This document shows positions 9,029 through 17,654 of a stretch of DNA of 36,720 nucleotides, one piece after another. Position 1 is the first letter of the stretch; each line of letters starts with the position of its first letter. A model generated the notes under the pieces. The model was not told the DNA's origin. It ran no database searches and was given only the letters and a program-made list of their open reading frames with translations. This stretch comes from Planctomycetota bacterium (GTDB taxonomy: Bacteria; Planctomycetota; Phycisphaerae; UBA1845): the NCBI GenBank assembly GCA_024275565.1, contig JAJRYY010000111.1, positions 1 to 36,720 on the forward strand, given 5' to 3'. The position numbers were made by a program, and so were the translations under genes.

Positions 9029-9583
9029 ATGCCATCACCCATTGCACATTGTTCGCTGATTCTCTCGTTTTGGAAAGCGCTGAAGGAGGCAGCTCGACAG
9101 GATCGTGGAGACGCCTTTCAGCGGGGCGGAAAGATGCGGACGATGGGTCTGATCACGGCGGGTATTGCCGCTTTGATGGGACCTGATCTGGATTTATTGA
9201 TCGGGATCGCTACTGGAGAGGGTTTCGCAGCGTATCATAATACCTTCACACACAGCCTGTTCATGGTTCCGCTGTTCGCCGTGGTGTATGCGGGGGTTTT
9301 CCATGTGCTGTTTCGAGGCGGATTTGCGCAGTTTTTGCGCATCGGAGCAGCCGGTTTTGCGTGCCATGTGATGCTGGATTCCGTGACGTTTGGTCGGGGT
9401 GTGCAGCTCTTCTGGCCAATGCTTGATGAGCGGTTTTCATCCCCAGTTCACGTTTTTCGGGGTGTACGACACTCTGTGAATGCTCCATTGTTTGAACATT
9501 TCAAGACCGTCTCCAGCGAGCTTCTGTTTGTTGCGGTGTATGGTGCGATGGTGTTCCTGAAGCGGCGATCCGGTCTTCACTGA
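9029..9583 (+). CDS. YdjM-type membrane-bound metal-dependent hydrolase
   Basis: A 184-residue inner-membrane protein of the YdjM/DUF457 family. Visible family motifs are MPSPIAH at the N-terminus (His7), GPDLD near residue 53, HNTFTHS near 70-76 and HVMLD near 112-116. The His and Asp residues would bind a metal at the membrane face, and hydrophobic helices separate them. Length is typical. The reaction of this family is not well defined; E. coli YdjM is linked to the LexA regulon. The ribosome binding site before the ATG is poor. The gene stands alone, divergent from the glycosyltransferase at 8827. Confidence 0.85.
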   Translation: MPSPIAHCSLILSFWKALKEAARQDRGDAFQRGGKMRTMGLITAGIAALMGPDLDLLIGIATGEGFAAYHNTFTHSLFMVPLFAVVYAGVFHVLFRGGFAQFLRIGAAGFACHVMLDSVTFGRGVQLFWPMLDERFSSPVHVFRGVRHSVNAPLFEHFKTVSSELLFVAVYGAMVFLKRRSGLH

Positions 9584-9711
9584 ATCAGATGACGTGGCGG
9601 GATCATGTCAATTCAGACTTTCCAGCATGAACCCGGCATTGACACTTCAGGCAATCAGACAATTGAACATAAACACCCTAACTTAGTGATTTCAAGCCCG
9701 ATAGTCTCTGA

Positions 9712-9719
9712 GCCGATAA
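9712..9719 (+). promoter_or_regulatory. Possible flagellar-type (sigma-28) -10 element
   Basis: GCCGATAA matches the -10 consensus of sigma-28 promoters and lies 87 bases before cheB. The expected TAAA-type -35 box at 11-base spacing is not present, so this is a weak candidate; it is listed because chemotaxis genes are commonly under this sigma factor. Confidence 0.2.
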
Positions 9720-9805
9720 ATCAGAATGCAGCTTTCCATACTCGACGTCTGGATAGTATGGACAAAAGGTGATTGTGGGGTGTTTTAAGTGGAGAGGTCG
9801 TGACA

Positions 9806-10864
9806 ATGACTAAGAAGCCAATTCGCGTTCTGATCGTCGATGACTCGGTGTTCATGCGGAGTATGCTTAAGAGTGCGCTGAGCAGTTGTGATCACTTTGA
9901 GATCATTGGCACTGCCCAGAACGGCGAGGAAGGGATTCGGAAGATCGTGAAGTTGAAGCCGGATGTTGTCACGCTTGACGTTGAGATGCCGGGTCTGGAC
10001 GGGATTGGTGCGCTGGAGCGGATCATGAAGGAATTTCCGCTTCCAGTTGTCATGATCTCTACCAAGACTCAGAAGGGGGCACAGGTCACACTCGAAGCGC
10101 TTCAAAAGGGTGCTGTAGACTATGTTGCGAAGCCGCTCGGTGACAAATCTTCGTCGCTCCAGTCGTTCCGGGAGGCTGTCACGCAGGCGGTCGAGGCTGC
10201 TGCTGCGAGCAACCGCAACGTACTGGGGACGCCCAGAGCACCTTTCAAATCGACCAAAACGGTTGATGTGTCTGATGCGGATGTGATCGTCGCAATTGGC
10301 ATCAGTGCTGGAGGTCCTGCGACCTTACATGAGATGTTGCCTGCTATGCCGGGGAATTTTCCGCCAATTGTCATCACACAGCATATGCCGGCTGACTTTA
10401 CAAAGCCCTTCGCCTCCCGTCTGGACGCTGTTTCTCAGGTGACCGTTCGCCATGCAGAAACGAATCTGCCCCTGGTCCCTGGTGAGGCGATCATTGCCTC
10501 TGGCGCCGCACATCTGAAAATCATACGTCGCTTGTCAAAGCTGGTCGCGACGCTCGATGATGGTCCCAAGGTTTCCGGATTTCGCCCATCGGTGGATGTG
10601 ATGTTTGACTCGGTGGCGAAAGTGGTTGGACCTCGGGCGGTGGGTGTGATTATGACGGGGATGGGCTGCGATGGGTCGGTGGGGATTCGGACGTTTCGTG
10701 AGAATGGAGCGGCGACAATCGCTCAGGACCAGAAAACATCCATCGTATACGGGATGCCGAAGGCAGCAGCGGATACGGGCTGCATCGATCGGGTCGTTCC
10801 GTTGAGTGACATACCCCGCGCTATCAGCGAAGCACTTTCCGAGTTGGCGGCCTGCCAGCGGTAA
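9806..10864 (+). CDS. cheB: Chemotaxis response regulator methylesterase CheB
   Basis: A 352-residue two-domain protein. The receiver domain (1-120) has Asp12-Asp13, phospho-acceptor Asp58 in TLDVEMPG, and Lys109. After a linker comes the methylesterase/glutamine deamidase domain (about 160-350) with the catalytic triad Ser167 in GISAGGP, His193 in QHMP and Asp289 in GMGCDG. It removes methyl groups from, or deamidates, receptor glutamates and so opposes CheR. The start at 9806 follows GGAGAGG by 8 bases; an earlier GTG-type extension lacks this. It stands alone on the plus strand, convergent with the rest of the che cluster, whose other genes are all on the minus strand. Confidence 0.97.
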   Translation: MTKKPIRVLIVDDSVFMRSMLKSALSSCDHFEIIGTAQNGEEGIRKIVKLKPDVVTLDVEMPGLDGIGALERIMKEFPLPVVMISTKTQKGAQVTLEALQKGAVDYVAKPLGDKSSSLQSFREAVTQAVEAAAASNRNVLGTPRAPFKSTKTVDVSDADVIVAIGISAGGPATLHEMLPAMPGNFPPIVITQHMPADFTKPFASRLDAVSQVTVRHAETNLPLVPGEAIIASGAAHLKIIRRLSKLVATLDDGPKVSGFRPSVDVMFDSVAKVVGPRAVGVIMTGMGCDGSVGIRTFRENGAATIAQDQKTSIVYGMPKAAADTGCIDRVVPLSDIPRAISEALSELAACQR

Positions 10865-11232
10865 TGGTGCAGAGCGGTCCTGCATGCCAGCGGTCATGGC
10901 GTAGATCGCTCCAGATCCTGACGACAAGCTAACTGCCGGAATCGTAGTCTCACTGGCGGAATCGCAGTAGACGCGGCTGGAATTGGCGCGACATGTGGCC
11001 AATGCTGACTGGCGGTTAATGCTGAGTGGAAGAGTGGCGGTCGTGTTGTGGCGTGACCTATGTTGTGGCGTGACCTATGCTGTTGCGTGATTCGTGTTGT
11101 TGCGTGGCCCGTGCTTCCCTGTCGAGATGCGGGTATCTGTTCACCGGCGATGACGCATGTTCAACCTGCTGTTCAACCGTTCAACTGCCTGTGCAACTGT
11201 TCAACTGTGTAGCCTTTCAACTGTTCAGCCGT
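10865..11232. other. Repeat-rich intergenic region between cheB and cheY
   Basis: No gene is seen. The sequence is built of short imperfect repeats: ctgccagcggtaatgg and its variant just after cheB, TTGTGGCGTGACCTATG twice near 11045-11080, and GTTCAAC at 11159, 11171, 11179, 11198 and 11231. No stem with a T-run was found for either converging gene. Confidence 0.6.
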
Positions 11233-11598
11233 TCAACCTGCGATGACCCGGTTGATGGCTTCCTCCACCCGATCCTTTTCGAATGGTTTGACGACATAAT
11301 CAGCAGCTCCGAGTTTGAGCGCATCCATCAGCGGTTGCCGTTGATCGATCGCAGAAATCACGATAATTTTGGCGTCTGGATCCTTGGCCCGGATCTCTTT
11401 CAGTGCGTCCAGGCCGCCCTTTTTGGGCATGACCAGGTCCATGGTGACCATGTCGGGCTTTAATGAATCGTAGAGGCTGCAAGCTTCCTCTCCGTCACAA
11501 GCCTCACCGCATATATCCAGCCCCATCTCTGTGAGGATCTTTTTGATCATATGCCGCATAAAAACGGCATCGTCGACTACAAGAACCCGCGTGGACAT
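11233..11598 (-). CDS. cheY: CheY-type single-domain response regulator
   Basis: A 121-residue stand-alone receiver domain. Asp9-Asp10 bind the metal, Asp54 in TMDLVMP is the phosphorylation site, VISA carries the conserved Ser, and VVKP the conserved Lys. It would take phosphate from CheA and signal to the motility organelle. GGGAGG is about 9 bases before the ATG. It is the last gene of the minus-strand che run (28 bases behind cheD), which supports the cheY name over an unrelated receiver protein. Confidence 0.92.
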   Translation of the reverse strand: MSTRVLVVDDAVFMRHMIKKILTEMGLDICGEACDGEEACSLYDSLKPDMVTMDLVMPKKGGLDALKEIRAKDPDAKIIVISAIDQRQPLMDALKLGAADYVVKPFEKDRVEEAINRVIAG

Positions 11599-11626
11599 TA
11601 TGGTATCCTCCCGTTCCTTTCAGTGG

Positions 11627-12094
11627 TCAGATGACACTCGGTGTAGCACCGATGATCTGAACTTCTACTTCACCTGTTTGAGGATTGAGTGTCATTCTTC
11701 GTCCTTTTTGACCACCGACATCTTCGGCTACCAGCCGGATCGAATGCTGTTTCAATTGTGCCTTGACTGCACTGATGTTTCGTTCGCCGAGACCATTATC
11801 GGTCTTTGGGCCAAACATCGAAGCGCCTCCGCATATTTTTGCTGCCAGTCTTGTCTTGTCGCAACCAATGCGAATGACCTGGTTCAGCAGATCGTCGACG
11901 GCTGTGTCGGCAAACTTACCTCGATCACCGTGGCAGGTATCCGAGCTTGGCAGCATGATGTGCGCCATTCCACCCTTCTTGACCGCACGGTCATAGAGTG
12001 CTACGCCGACGCACGAACCGAGGACCGTTCTCATTGTTTCGGGGTGCTGAACGGTTTTGATTTCAGCGATCCCCAATGTTTTCAAATCAGACAT
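11627..12094 (-). CDS. cheD: Chemoreceptor glutamine deamidase CheD
   Basis: A 155-residue protein with the CheD signature VLGSCVGVALYD: catalytic Cys28, His45 in MAHIMLP and a Thr at 23, matching the Cys/His/Thr set of Thermotoga CheD. Further family blocks are KICGGASMF and RNISAVK. It deamidates receptor glutamines and in Bacillus and Thermotoga is bound by CheC. The start at 12094 follows GAGG by about 6 bases; a longer frame overlaps the upstream gene and was rejected. It begins 8 bases after the stop of the double-CheC gene, so the two are surely co-transcribed, in keeping with the known CheC-CheD partnership. Confidence 0.95.
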   Translation of the reverse strand: MSDLKTLGIAEIKTVQHPETMRTVLGSCVGVALYDRAVKKGGMAHIMLPSSDTCHGDRGKFADTAVDDLLNQVIRIGCDKTRLAAKICGGASMFGPKTDNGLGERNISAVKAQLKQHSIRLVAEDVGGQKGRRMTLNPQTGEVEVQIIGATPSVI

Positions 12095-12102
12095 AGGTAT
12101 CC

Positions 12103-13299
12103 TCAACAACACGATGCTTCTATCAAACGCAATGATGTGGGCGACGGAAGCAGATAGAACTGCCACTCCAACCACCTGTCATCAATGCTAAATTCCGTAC
12201 GAGCCATAAACACATCATCGCCAGCCATCGCCTGCTCTGCGAGCAAGGATTCGAATATCGCGCCCGGTAAATCGACCGTAATATTGGGTGGTCCCGGTTC
12301 TGTTGTAATTTCCAGCCACTTTGCCCAGCTGTTGACGAAGGCACTGCAAATGACATTGCCCGTTTCCTGCAGCGCCGATGTCGCCAGCTCGTCAAGCTCT
12401 GTTACAGACCCTGGAGCAAGCCCCATCAATAGTTCGACCAGTTCGAAGGCTGACCGTTGATTCATTGTCATCAATGTATGCCCATGCAACTGCTCATGTA
12501 ATGCCATGTGCAGCGCAACAATGGGTTCATCGTCGCCATGGGTCTGTCCGACATCGCGAAACGGTTTTCGCTCAAACCCTTCTGTGTGCAGGCGTACACC
12601 CTTGCGAATCCACTTCGACATTGCACGGGATGCGTTGAAGGCGCCGTTGATGGCGATCGTCTGCAGTGCGTGGCGGCGCACATCATCGCTGACACAGGCT
12701 TTCTGGAGTAGCGCAAGCCCCTTCTCTGACGGCAAGAGCAAAAAAGCCCAGTCAAGATGCTGCTTGTCGATCACAAATTCGGTTTTCGATACCAGTGCAT
12801 CATCGCTTGTGGCTGCCTGTTCGACCAGCATGGGCTGGATGACTGCCGCTGCAAGGTCGTGGATAAACGTTGGGGTTCCTGGTTTGACGTCCATCTGTAA
12901 CCAGGAGGCCAATCCGTTCGTGATGGCACTTCCCACAATGTTTCCGGTTTCCTGTAGGCAGGACGCTTCCAGTTCGCCGAATTCCACCGACGTTCCAGCC
13001 GGGGCACCGATCATAATATCCACCAGTTGCAGACCGACTTTTTCGGGAAAAATCAGCAGCAGATCACCATCTACGTCACCTTCCAGGTTCATGTGGATGG
13101 CTGCGACCTCCGAGTCGGCGGGTCCGGCACATTCTGCAACCGCGGACAAAGGTACACTCTGGAACCCTTCCGACGTGAGACGGACGCCACGCTTGAACCA
13201 TTTGGACAAGGCATTGGATGCGCCGTAGGCACTGTTGATTGCAACAGTCCTCAGCGCGTCTGCCAGTTCAGGTGATGCTTTATGTTCAATCGTCTGCAT
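12103..13299 (-). CDS. Tandem CheC/CheX-like chemotaxis phosphatase
   Basis: A 398-residue protein made of two similar halves about 195 residues apart. Each half has a first helix (TVAINSAYGASNALSKW and TIAINGAFNASRAMSKW), a beta region, and a second helix with the E-x-x-N phosphatase motif inside LQETGN: Glu117/Asn120 and Glu312/Asn315. In CheC the first helix also carries E-x-x-N, but here that site reads T-x-x-I in both halves, so each module keeps one active site, like CheX. It probably dephosphorylates CheY-P and may bind CheD, encoded 8 bases downstream. The start has only a weak GGA. It follows cheA by 27 bases. Fold is fairly sure; which subfamily name fits is not. Confidence 0.85.
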   Translation of the reverse strand: MQTIEHKASPELADALRTVAINSAYGASNALSKWFKRGVRLTSEGFQSVPLSAVAECAGPADSEVAAIHMNLEGDVDGDLLLIFPEKVGLQLVDIMIGAPAGTSVEFGELEASCLQETGNIVGSAITNGLASWLQMDVKPGTPTFIHDLAAAVIQPMLVEQAATSDDALVSKTEFVIDKQHLDWAFLLLPSEKGLALLQKACVSDDVRRHALQTIAINGAFNASRAMSKWIRKGVRLHTEGFERKPFRDVGQTHGDDEPIVALHMALHEQLHGHTLMTMNQRSAFELVELLMGLAPGSVTELDELATSALQETGNVICSAFVNSWAKWLEITTEPGPPNITVDLPGAIFESLLAEQAMAGDDVFMARTEFSIDDRWLEWQFYLLPSPTSLRLIEASCC

Positions 13300-13326
13300 A
13301 CGCTTTATTCCACTGTAATGTCAACC

Positions 13327-16300
13327 TCAGCAAATTGCTGGTGTTGGCTTGGTCACGTTTGTTGACTCAGAAACGCTGGAAGACTCAGCCGATGGACAGG
13401 GTTCCGGCAAGGCGGCAAGCTCGGATGGGAGCGACTCCAGATTCTCGTCAGCACGCTGAGCCGCCATCGTCATCATCTGAGCCACATCAATAATGAGCGA
13501 CACACTTCCATCACCCATGATCGATGCACCAGCGATACCGGTGACATTCTGATAGTTTGTGGCCAGGTTCTTGATGACCACGTCTTCCTGCCCGATCAAC
13601 TCATCTACCACAAGTGCAACGAAATCTCCCTGAAACGACATGATCACCACCGTCAGATCCGACGCACCACGCGATCCTGTCCTTAACTCATCTGCACCTG
13701 TGCGGAATACATGCTCGAACAGCAGAAGCGGGATGACCCGGTCGCGAACACAGATGACACGTTTCCTCTGAATCGACTGGATCGTCTCGCTCGAAACGGT
13801 AATGATTTCGCCCACCATATCCAGAGGAATCGCATAGACACCCTTCCCGATGCGCACGACAATCGCAGTGATGATCGCAAGCGTCAGCGGAAGCCTGATG
13901 GTCACCACAGCGCCCTTACCCGGCGTCGAATCAACCTCGACAGTGCCACTCAGCTTCTCAATTTTGTTGATGACAATGTCCATGCCCATCCCACGACCGC
14001 TAAGATCCGTAACCTGCTCAGCCGTTGAGAAACCTGGCTTGAAGATATACTGACAAACCTCCTTGTCGGTCATTTGCTCGACCTGGGCGTGTGTCGCGAG
14101 CTCACGCTCGATGATCTTGTCTCGCACCTTTTCAACGGCGATACCCCGTCCATCGTCATGCACTTCAATACAGATGTGTCGTCCGCGATGATACGCCTCA
14201 AGGGATACTGTGGCTGTGGCGGGTTTTCCGACGGCCACGCGATCCTCCGGCAATTCGATTCCATGATCGACACTGTTACGCACCATGTGAGTGAGCGGAT
14301 CGCCCAGCTCGTCGATCATCCGCTTGTCCAGCTCCGTGGCCTCACCACGCAGGACAAGCTCAACTTTCTTGTCCGTGGCTTTGGCTATGTCGCGCACCAC
14401 ACGCCTGAATCTCTGGAACAGGGGTCCGACAGAGACCATCCGCGTTTCCATGATACGCTTCTGGATTCCCTCTGAGATACGATTCAGGTTGTGCAACGCT
14501 TCGCTAAAGTCATTCATCGCGACACGGGCATCATGCACGGTGTTGACGACAGTTTTGATCGCGTTGAAGTCCTGATTGAGATGGTTGACTGTCTCGGTGA
14601 TATCCGACATGACACGGTCTGCACCGGTTCCTCGCGGCAACTTCTCGATATCACCTGTCAGTCGCGCAATGCGATCCGACAAATCGTCCACCAGATAACC
14701 AAGGTTCTGTCCGGAGAAAATCGGCTCGAACAACGAGCGTATCTGCACAAAACGCGCACGGTTGATGACCAGCTCACCACCAAGGTTCATCAGCTGGTCC
14801 AGCCGCTCAAGATCCACGCGGATGGTTTCGTTGGCTTTGGTGACGATGGCTGCCTCACCAGAAGACGCCTTCTTCGCAACAGCTTTGGCCGGGGCTGGAG
14901 GGGTTGGAGCGGGCTGTGCCTTGGCCGCAGGAACCGATTCCTTACCAGATGTCGTACTGACCGGGGCAGGATCGCTCGGCGCAGCAACTGGTTTAGGTGC
15001 GTCCTGCTGCACAACTTCCACAACATCCACAACGTCCGCAACATCCACAACGTCCGCAACGTCCGTAACGTCCGTATGTACGTCAGATTGCGGAACAACG
15101 GGGTCGGCGCTCGGTGACGCCTCCGACGCTTCACCGCAACGACGTACCGTGACGCGTTCCACCATATAACTTCCGACCAACTTCTCAAGACACGCCGGAT
15201 CTTCGTCAGTTTTGACGTAGAGTTTCAAGCACTCCAGAGATCCTTCACCGTCCAGATTGTCAATGTCGGGTTCGCACTTCAATACACTCCCCTCATCCTC
15301 AAGCCTGTTGCGGATGAGAAATGACTGGATTTCCGATTCACCACTGTCCGGCGGGAATGTCACAATGATTTCAAGCGTGTCAGCACCAAACGTATCACCT
15401 TCGTGCTCCGGCGCCTCAGGGGCAGCCTCACAACTGGAAACATCAGGTTCCGGAACCGTATCAGCCTGAACCTGACCGCCAGTGGCGACGTCAGAAGTTG
15501 ACCCCTCAGAACCCGCCTGGATCACCTCCCCGTCCTCATCCAACCACATGGAAAACGCTTCCTGGATACCGTCTTCCGAAAGCTCGCTCATGCGCCCCTG
15601 CTTGATCAATTCCACGTCTGCACGCAATCGGTCGACCGCCGAGAAAAACGAATTCATCAACGAATCTTCCAACTCAAGGCGATCGCTGCGAAGACGATCG
15701 AGAAGCGTCTCCATCCTGTGCGTGAGGCGATATGGACCATTAAATCCAGCCGCTCCGCTGGCGCCCTTGATGTTGTGCGCACAGCGAAATATTTCGTTCA
15801 GGATATCAATGTCGCCGGGCGTTTCCTCAAGCTTCAGGAGCTTCTGATTGAGCTCTTCCAGGGTCTCAACCGTTGTCTCAACAAAAAGCTGCATCAGCTC
15901 GGGATCATCAAGAAGCGGATTCGCTTCGCCGGGTGAAGAGGATGCTACTGACTCAGGACTGGATTCTGCCGCGGATTCTGCAACCACCGGCTGCTCCACA
16001 ACGCCGTCCACAGCCTCGGACGCCTGATCTACCGAAGCTGCAGGATCGGAAGCCTCCATACCCGCTTCCGGTATCTCCATGCCCGCTTCCGGTATCTCCA
16101 TGCCCGCTTCCGGTTTCTCCGCACCCGCTTCCGTAGCTTCTGTGTTTGAAGCAGAATCCGGGTTCGGTGTGTCACTGCCACAATCACCGTTGAGAATCCG
16201 CTCAAGCGTTGCGAGACCCTCCTCGATCGAAACAGGTTCGTCCGGCTGCTCGCTCAGTTCTTCCACCAGTTCACGAAGCTTGTCAAACACGCCAAATAAC

Positions 16301-16608
16301 GTCTCTATGCTTCGCGGATCAAGCGCCTGCTGCCCCATCCGAATACGATCGAACAGAGTTTCCATCAGATGTGTCAGATCACGAATTTTGTCAAAGCCCA
16401 TCGCAGCCGCCAGCCCCTTGAAGCTGTGCGCCGCTCGAAACATCACGGTCATACGTTCCTGATGCTCGGGATCCTCCATCGAGATTTCACCGGCACCCGC
16501 GGCTGCTTCGAAGGCCAGCACACCCTCGTCCAGCATCGTCAGATATTCCGGCGCCTCGTCCAGGAACCCCGCCAGAAGTTCGGGCGTAACTTCGACGCAT
16601 TCGCTCAT
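13327..16608 (-). CDS. cheA: Chemotaxis histidine kinase CheA with two Hpt domains
   Basis: A 1093-residue kinase, longer than usual CheA. Order: Hpt 1 (10-115) with His61 in RAAHSFKG; a linker holding a 7-residue EAGMEIP repeat; Hpt 2 (about 225-330) with His278 in RCAHNIKG; a possible CheY-binding domain (about 410-490); a long Val-Asp-rich and Pro/Ala linker; the dimerisation helices (RLDQLMNLGGELVINRARF, about 600); the ATPase domain with VRNSVDHG (about 778), DDGRGI (about 819) and GRGMGMDIV (about 872); and a C-terminal CheW-like domain (about 905-1045). It autophosphorylates on His and passes phosphate to CheY and CheB. Its ATG overlaps the cheR stop codon (ATGA), indicating translational coupling. 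Confidence 0.97.
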   Translation of the reverse strand: MSECVEVTPELLAGFLDEAPEYLTMLDEGVLAFEAAAGAGEISMEDPEHQERMTVMFRAAHSFKGLAAAMGFDKIRDLTHLMETLFDRIRMGQQALDPRSIETLFGVFDKLRELVEELSEQPDEPVSIEEGLATLERILNGDCGSDTPNPDSASNTEATEAGAEKPEAGMEIPEAGMEIPEAGMEASDPAASVDQASEAVDGVVEQPVVAESAAESSPESVASSSPGEANPLLDDPELMQLFVETTVETLEELNQKLLKLEETPGDIDILNEIFRCAHNIKGASGAAGFNGPYRLTHRMETLLDRLRSDRLELEDSLMNSFFSAVDRLRADVELIKQGRMSELSEDGIQEAFSMWLDEDGEVIQAGSEGSTSDVATGGQVQADTVPEPDVSSCEAAPEAPEHEGDTFGADTLEIIVTFPPDSGESEIQSFLIRNRLEDEGSVLKCEPDIDNLDGEGSLECLKLYVKTDEDPACLEKLVGSYMVERVTVRRCGEASEASPSADPVVPQSDVHTDVTDVADVVDVADVVDVVEVVQQDAPKPVAAPSDPAPVSTTSGKESVPAAKAQPAPTPPAPAKAVAKKASSGEAAIVTKANETIRVDLERLDQLMNLGGELVINRARFVQIRSLFEPIFSGQNLGYLVDDLSDRIARLTGDIEKLPRGTGADRVMSDITETVNHLNQDFNAIKTVVNTVHDARVAMNDFSEALHNLNRISEGIQKRIMETRMVSVGPLFQRFRRVVRDIAKATDKKVELVLRGEATELDKRMIDELGDPLTHMVRNSVDHGIELPEDRVAVGKPATATVSLEAYHRGRHICIEVHDDGRGIAVEKVRDKIIERELATHAQVEQMTDKEVCQYIFKPGFSTAEQVTDLSGRGMGMDIVINKIEKLSGTVEVDSTPGKGAVVTIRLPLTLAIITAIVVRIGKGVYAIPLDMVGEIITVSSETIQSIQRKRVICVRDRVIPLLLFEHVFRTGADELRTGSRGASDLTVVIMSFQGDFVALVVDELIGQEDVVIKNLATNYQNVTGIAGASIMGDGSVSLIIDVAQMMTMAAQRADENLESLPSELAALPEPCPSAESSSVSESTNVTKPTPAIC
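15005..15090. repeat. 9-bp tandem repeat inside cheA
   Basis: Units such as tccacaacg/tccgcaaca repeated about eight times encode the linker segment DVTDVADVVDVADVVDVVEV. The in-frame 9-base period keeps the protein intact while allowing length change. Confidence 0.75.
16055..16135. repeat. 21-bp tandem repeat inside cheA
   Basis: Three to four units of the type gcccgcttccggtatctcca encode the heptad EAGMEIP between the two Hpt domains. Two neighbouring units are almost identical, suggesting recent expansion. Confidence 0.8.
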
Positions 16609-17483
16609 GTCGTTACCATTTCCTTCTGGCTGACCGAAGAAGCTTTTTGACCGGGTTTACGGTACACGCCAGGTCTCTCATAATCACACGTCATGCTCTT
16701 ACTCAGTTCTGGCGTCGTACGAATCGGGTCCACATCACCAACAATCAGAAACCCGCCCGGGGCAAGCGCATCACACACAGTCTTCAGGACACGTTTTTTC
16801 ATCGGATTGTCAAAGTACATCAGCACATTTCGCAGAAACACAAGGTCGCAGCTACCACCCGTAAACGGGTCTCGCAAATTGTGAAACTGGAACCTCACCA
16901 TCTTCATAATCTCATCACAAAGCTGGTGCGAACCGTCCTTGCTCGTAAACCAGCGCTTCTGCATCGCTGGTGGCATCTTGGACAGTGCATAGTCGTTATA
17001 TACACCAGCACGCGCCTTATCGAGGACATTGCTGCTGATATCACTACCGATAATCGATATCTTCCAGCTCGAAAAATCCGGCAAATGTTCACGCAAAGAA
17101 ATCGCAGCCGTATAAGCCTCTTCACCGCTGCTGCTCGCCGCACTCCATATGCGGATGTTTTTCTTGGATCCGGTTTTCGTGTCAACAAAATATTGAATAA
17201 ATTCAGTCTTAAACAACTTCCATAAACCATCGTTACGGAAGAAATACGTCTCATTGGTTGTCACGGCAGAGAGAAAGTGCGGCATCTCCGATTTCATGCC
17301 ACTCGGTGTGGAAACGAGTTTGATATATTCCTCGTATGTCTCGAAATCGAGCGCCCGCAGCCGCTTCCTGAGACGATTGCTCAATAGACTCAGCTTCTCC
17401 GGCGGCAAATAAATCCCCGCCATGTCGTACACAATTTTCGAAACCTTCTCGAATTGCTTATCGGTAAGCTTGACGACTTCCAC
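16605..17483 (-). CDS. cheR: Chemotaxis protein methyltransferase CheR
   Basis: A 292-residue enzyme. The N-terminal helical domain (about 1-80) contains RLRKRLRAL, and the SAM-binding domain carries TNETYFFRN, IWSAASSSGEEAY (usually W..ACSTGEE..), GSDISSNVLDKARAG and DLVFLRNVLMYFD. It transfers methyl groups from SAM to receptor glutamates. The start is a GTG at 17483, with only a weak purine stretch upstream. It ends in a 4-base overlap with cheA. The receptor gene lies 171 bases upstream on the same strand. A C-terminal NWETF-type docking peptide for CheR is absent from that receptor. Confidence 0.96.
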   Translation of the reverse strand: MEVVKLTDKQFEKVSKIVYDMAGIYLPPEKLSLLSNRLRKRLRALDFETYEEYIKLVSTPSGMKSEMPHFLSAVTTNETYFFRNDGLWKLFKTEFIQYFVDTKTGSKKNIRIWSAASSSGEEAYTAAISLREHLPDFSSWKISIIGSDISSNVLDKARAGVYNDYALSKMPPAMQKRWFTSKDGSHQLCDEIMKMVRFQFHNLRDPFTGGSCDLVFLRNVLMYFDNPMKKRVLKTVCDALAPGGFLIVGDVDPIRTTPELSKSMTCDYERPGVYRKPGQKASSVSQKEMVTT

Positions 17484-17654
17484 GCGATTGCACCCTACCC
17501 TTCAAGAATGACAACACCCCAAAGTGCTCAACCTGACAATTCAACTCGATTCGATTCACGAACGGAGCAAAACCGCGACCGACTGCAAACGCCGGCCGCG
17601 GTCACTCCGATGATCTCAAGCATCAGAAAGAACGACGGCACGCACAACTTACAC

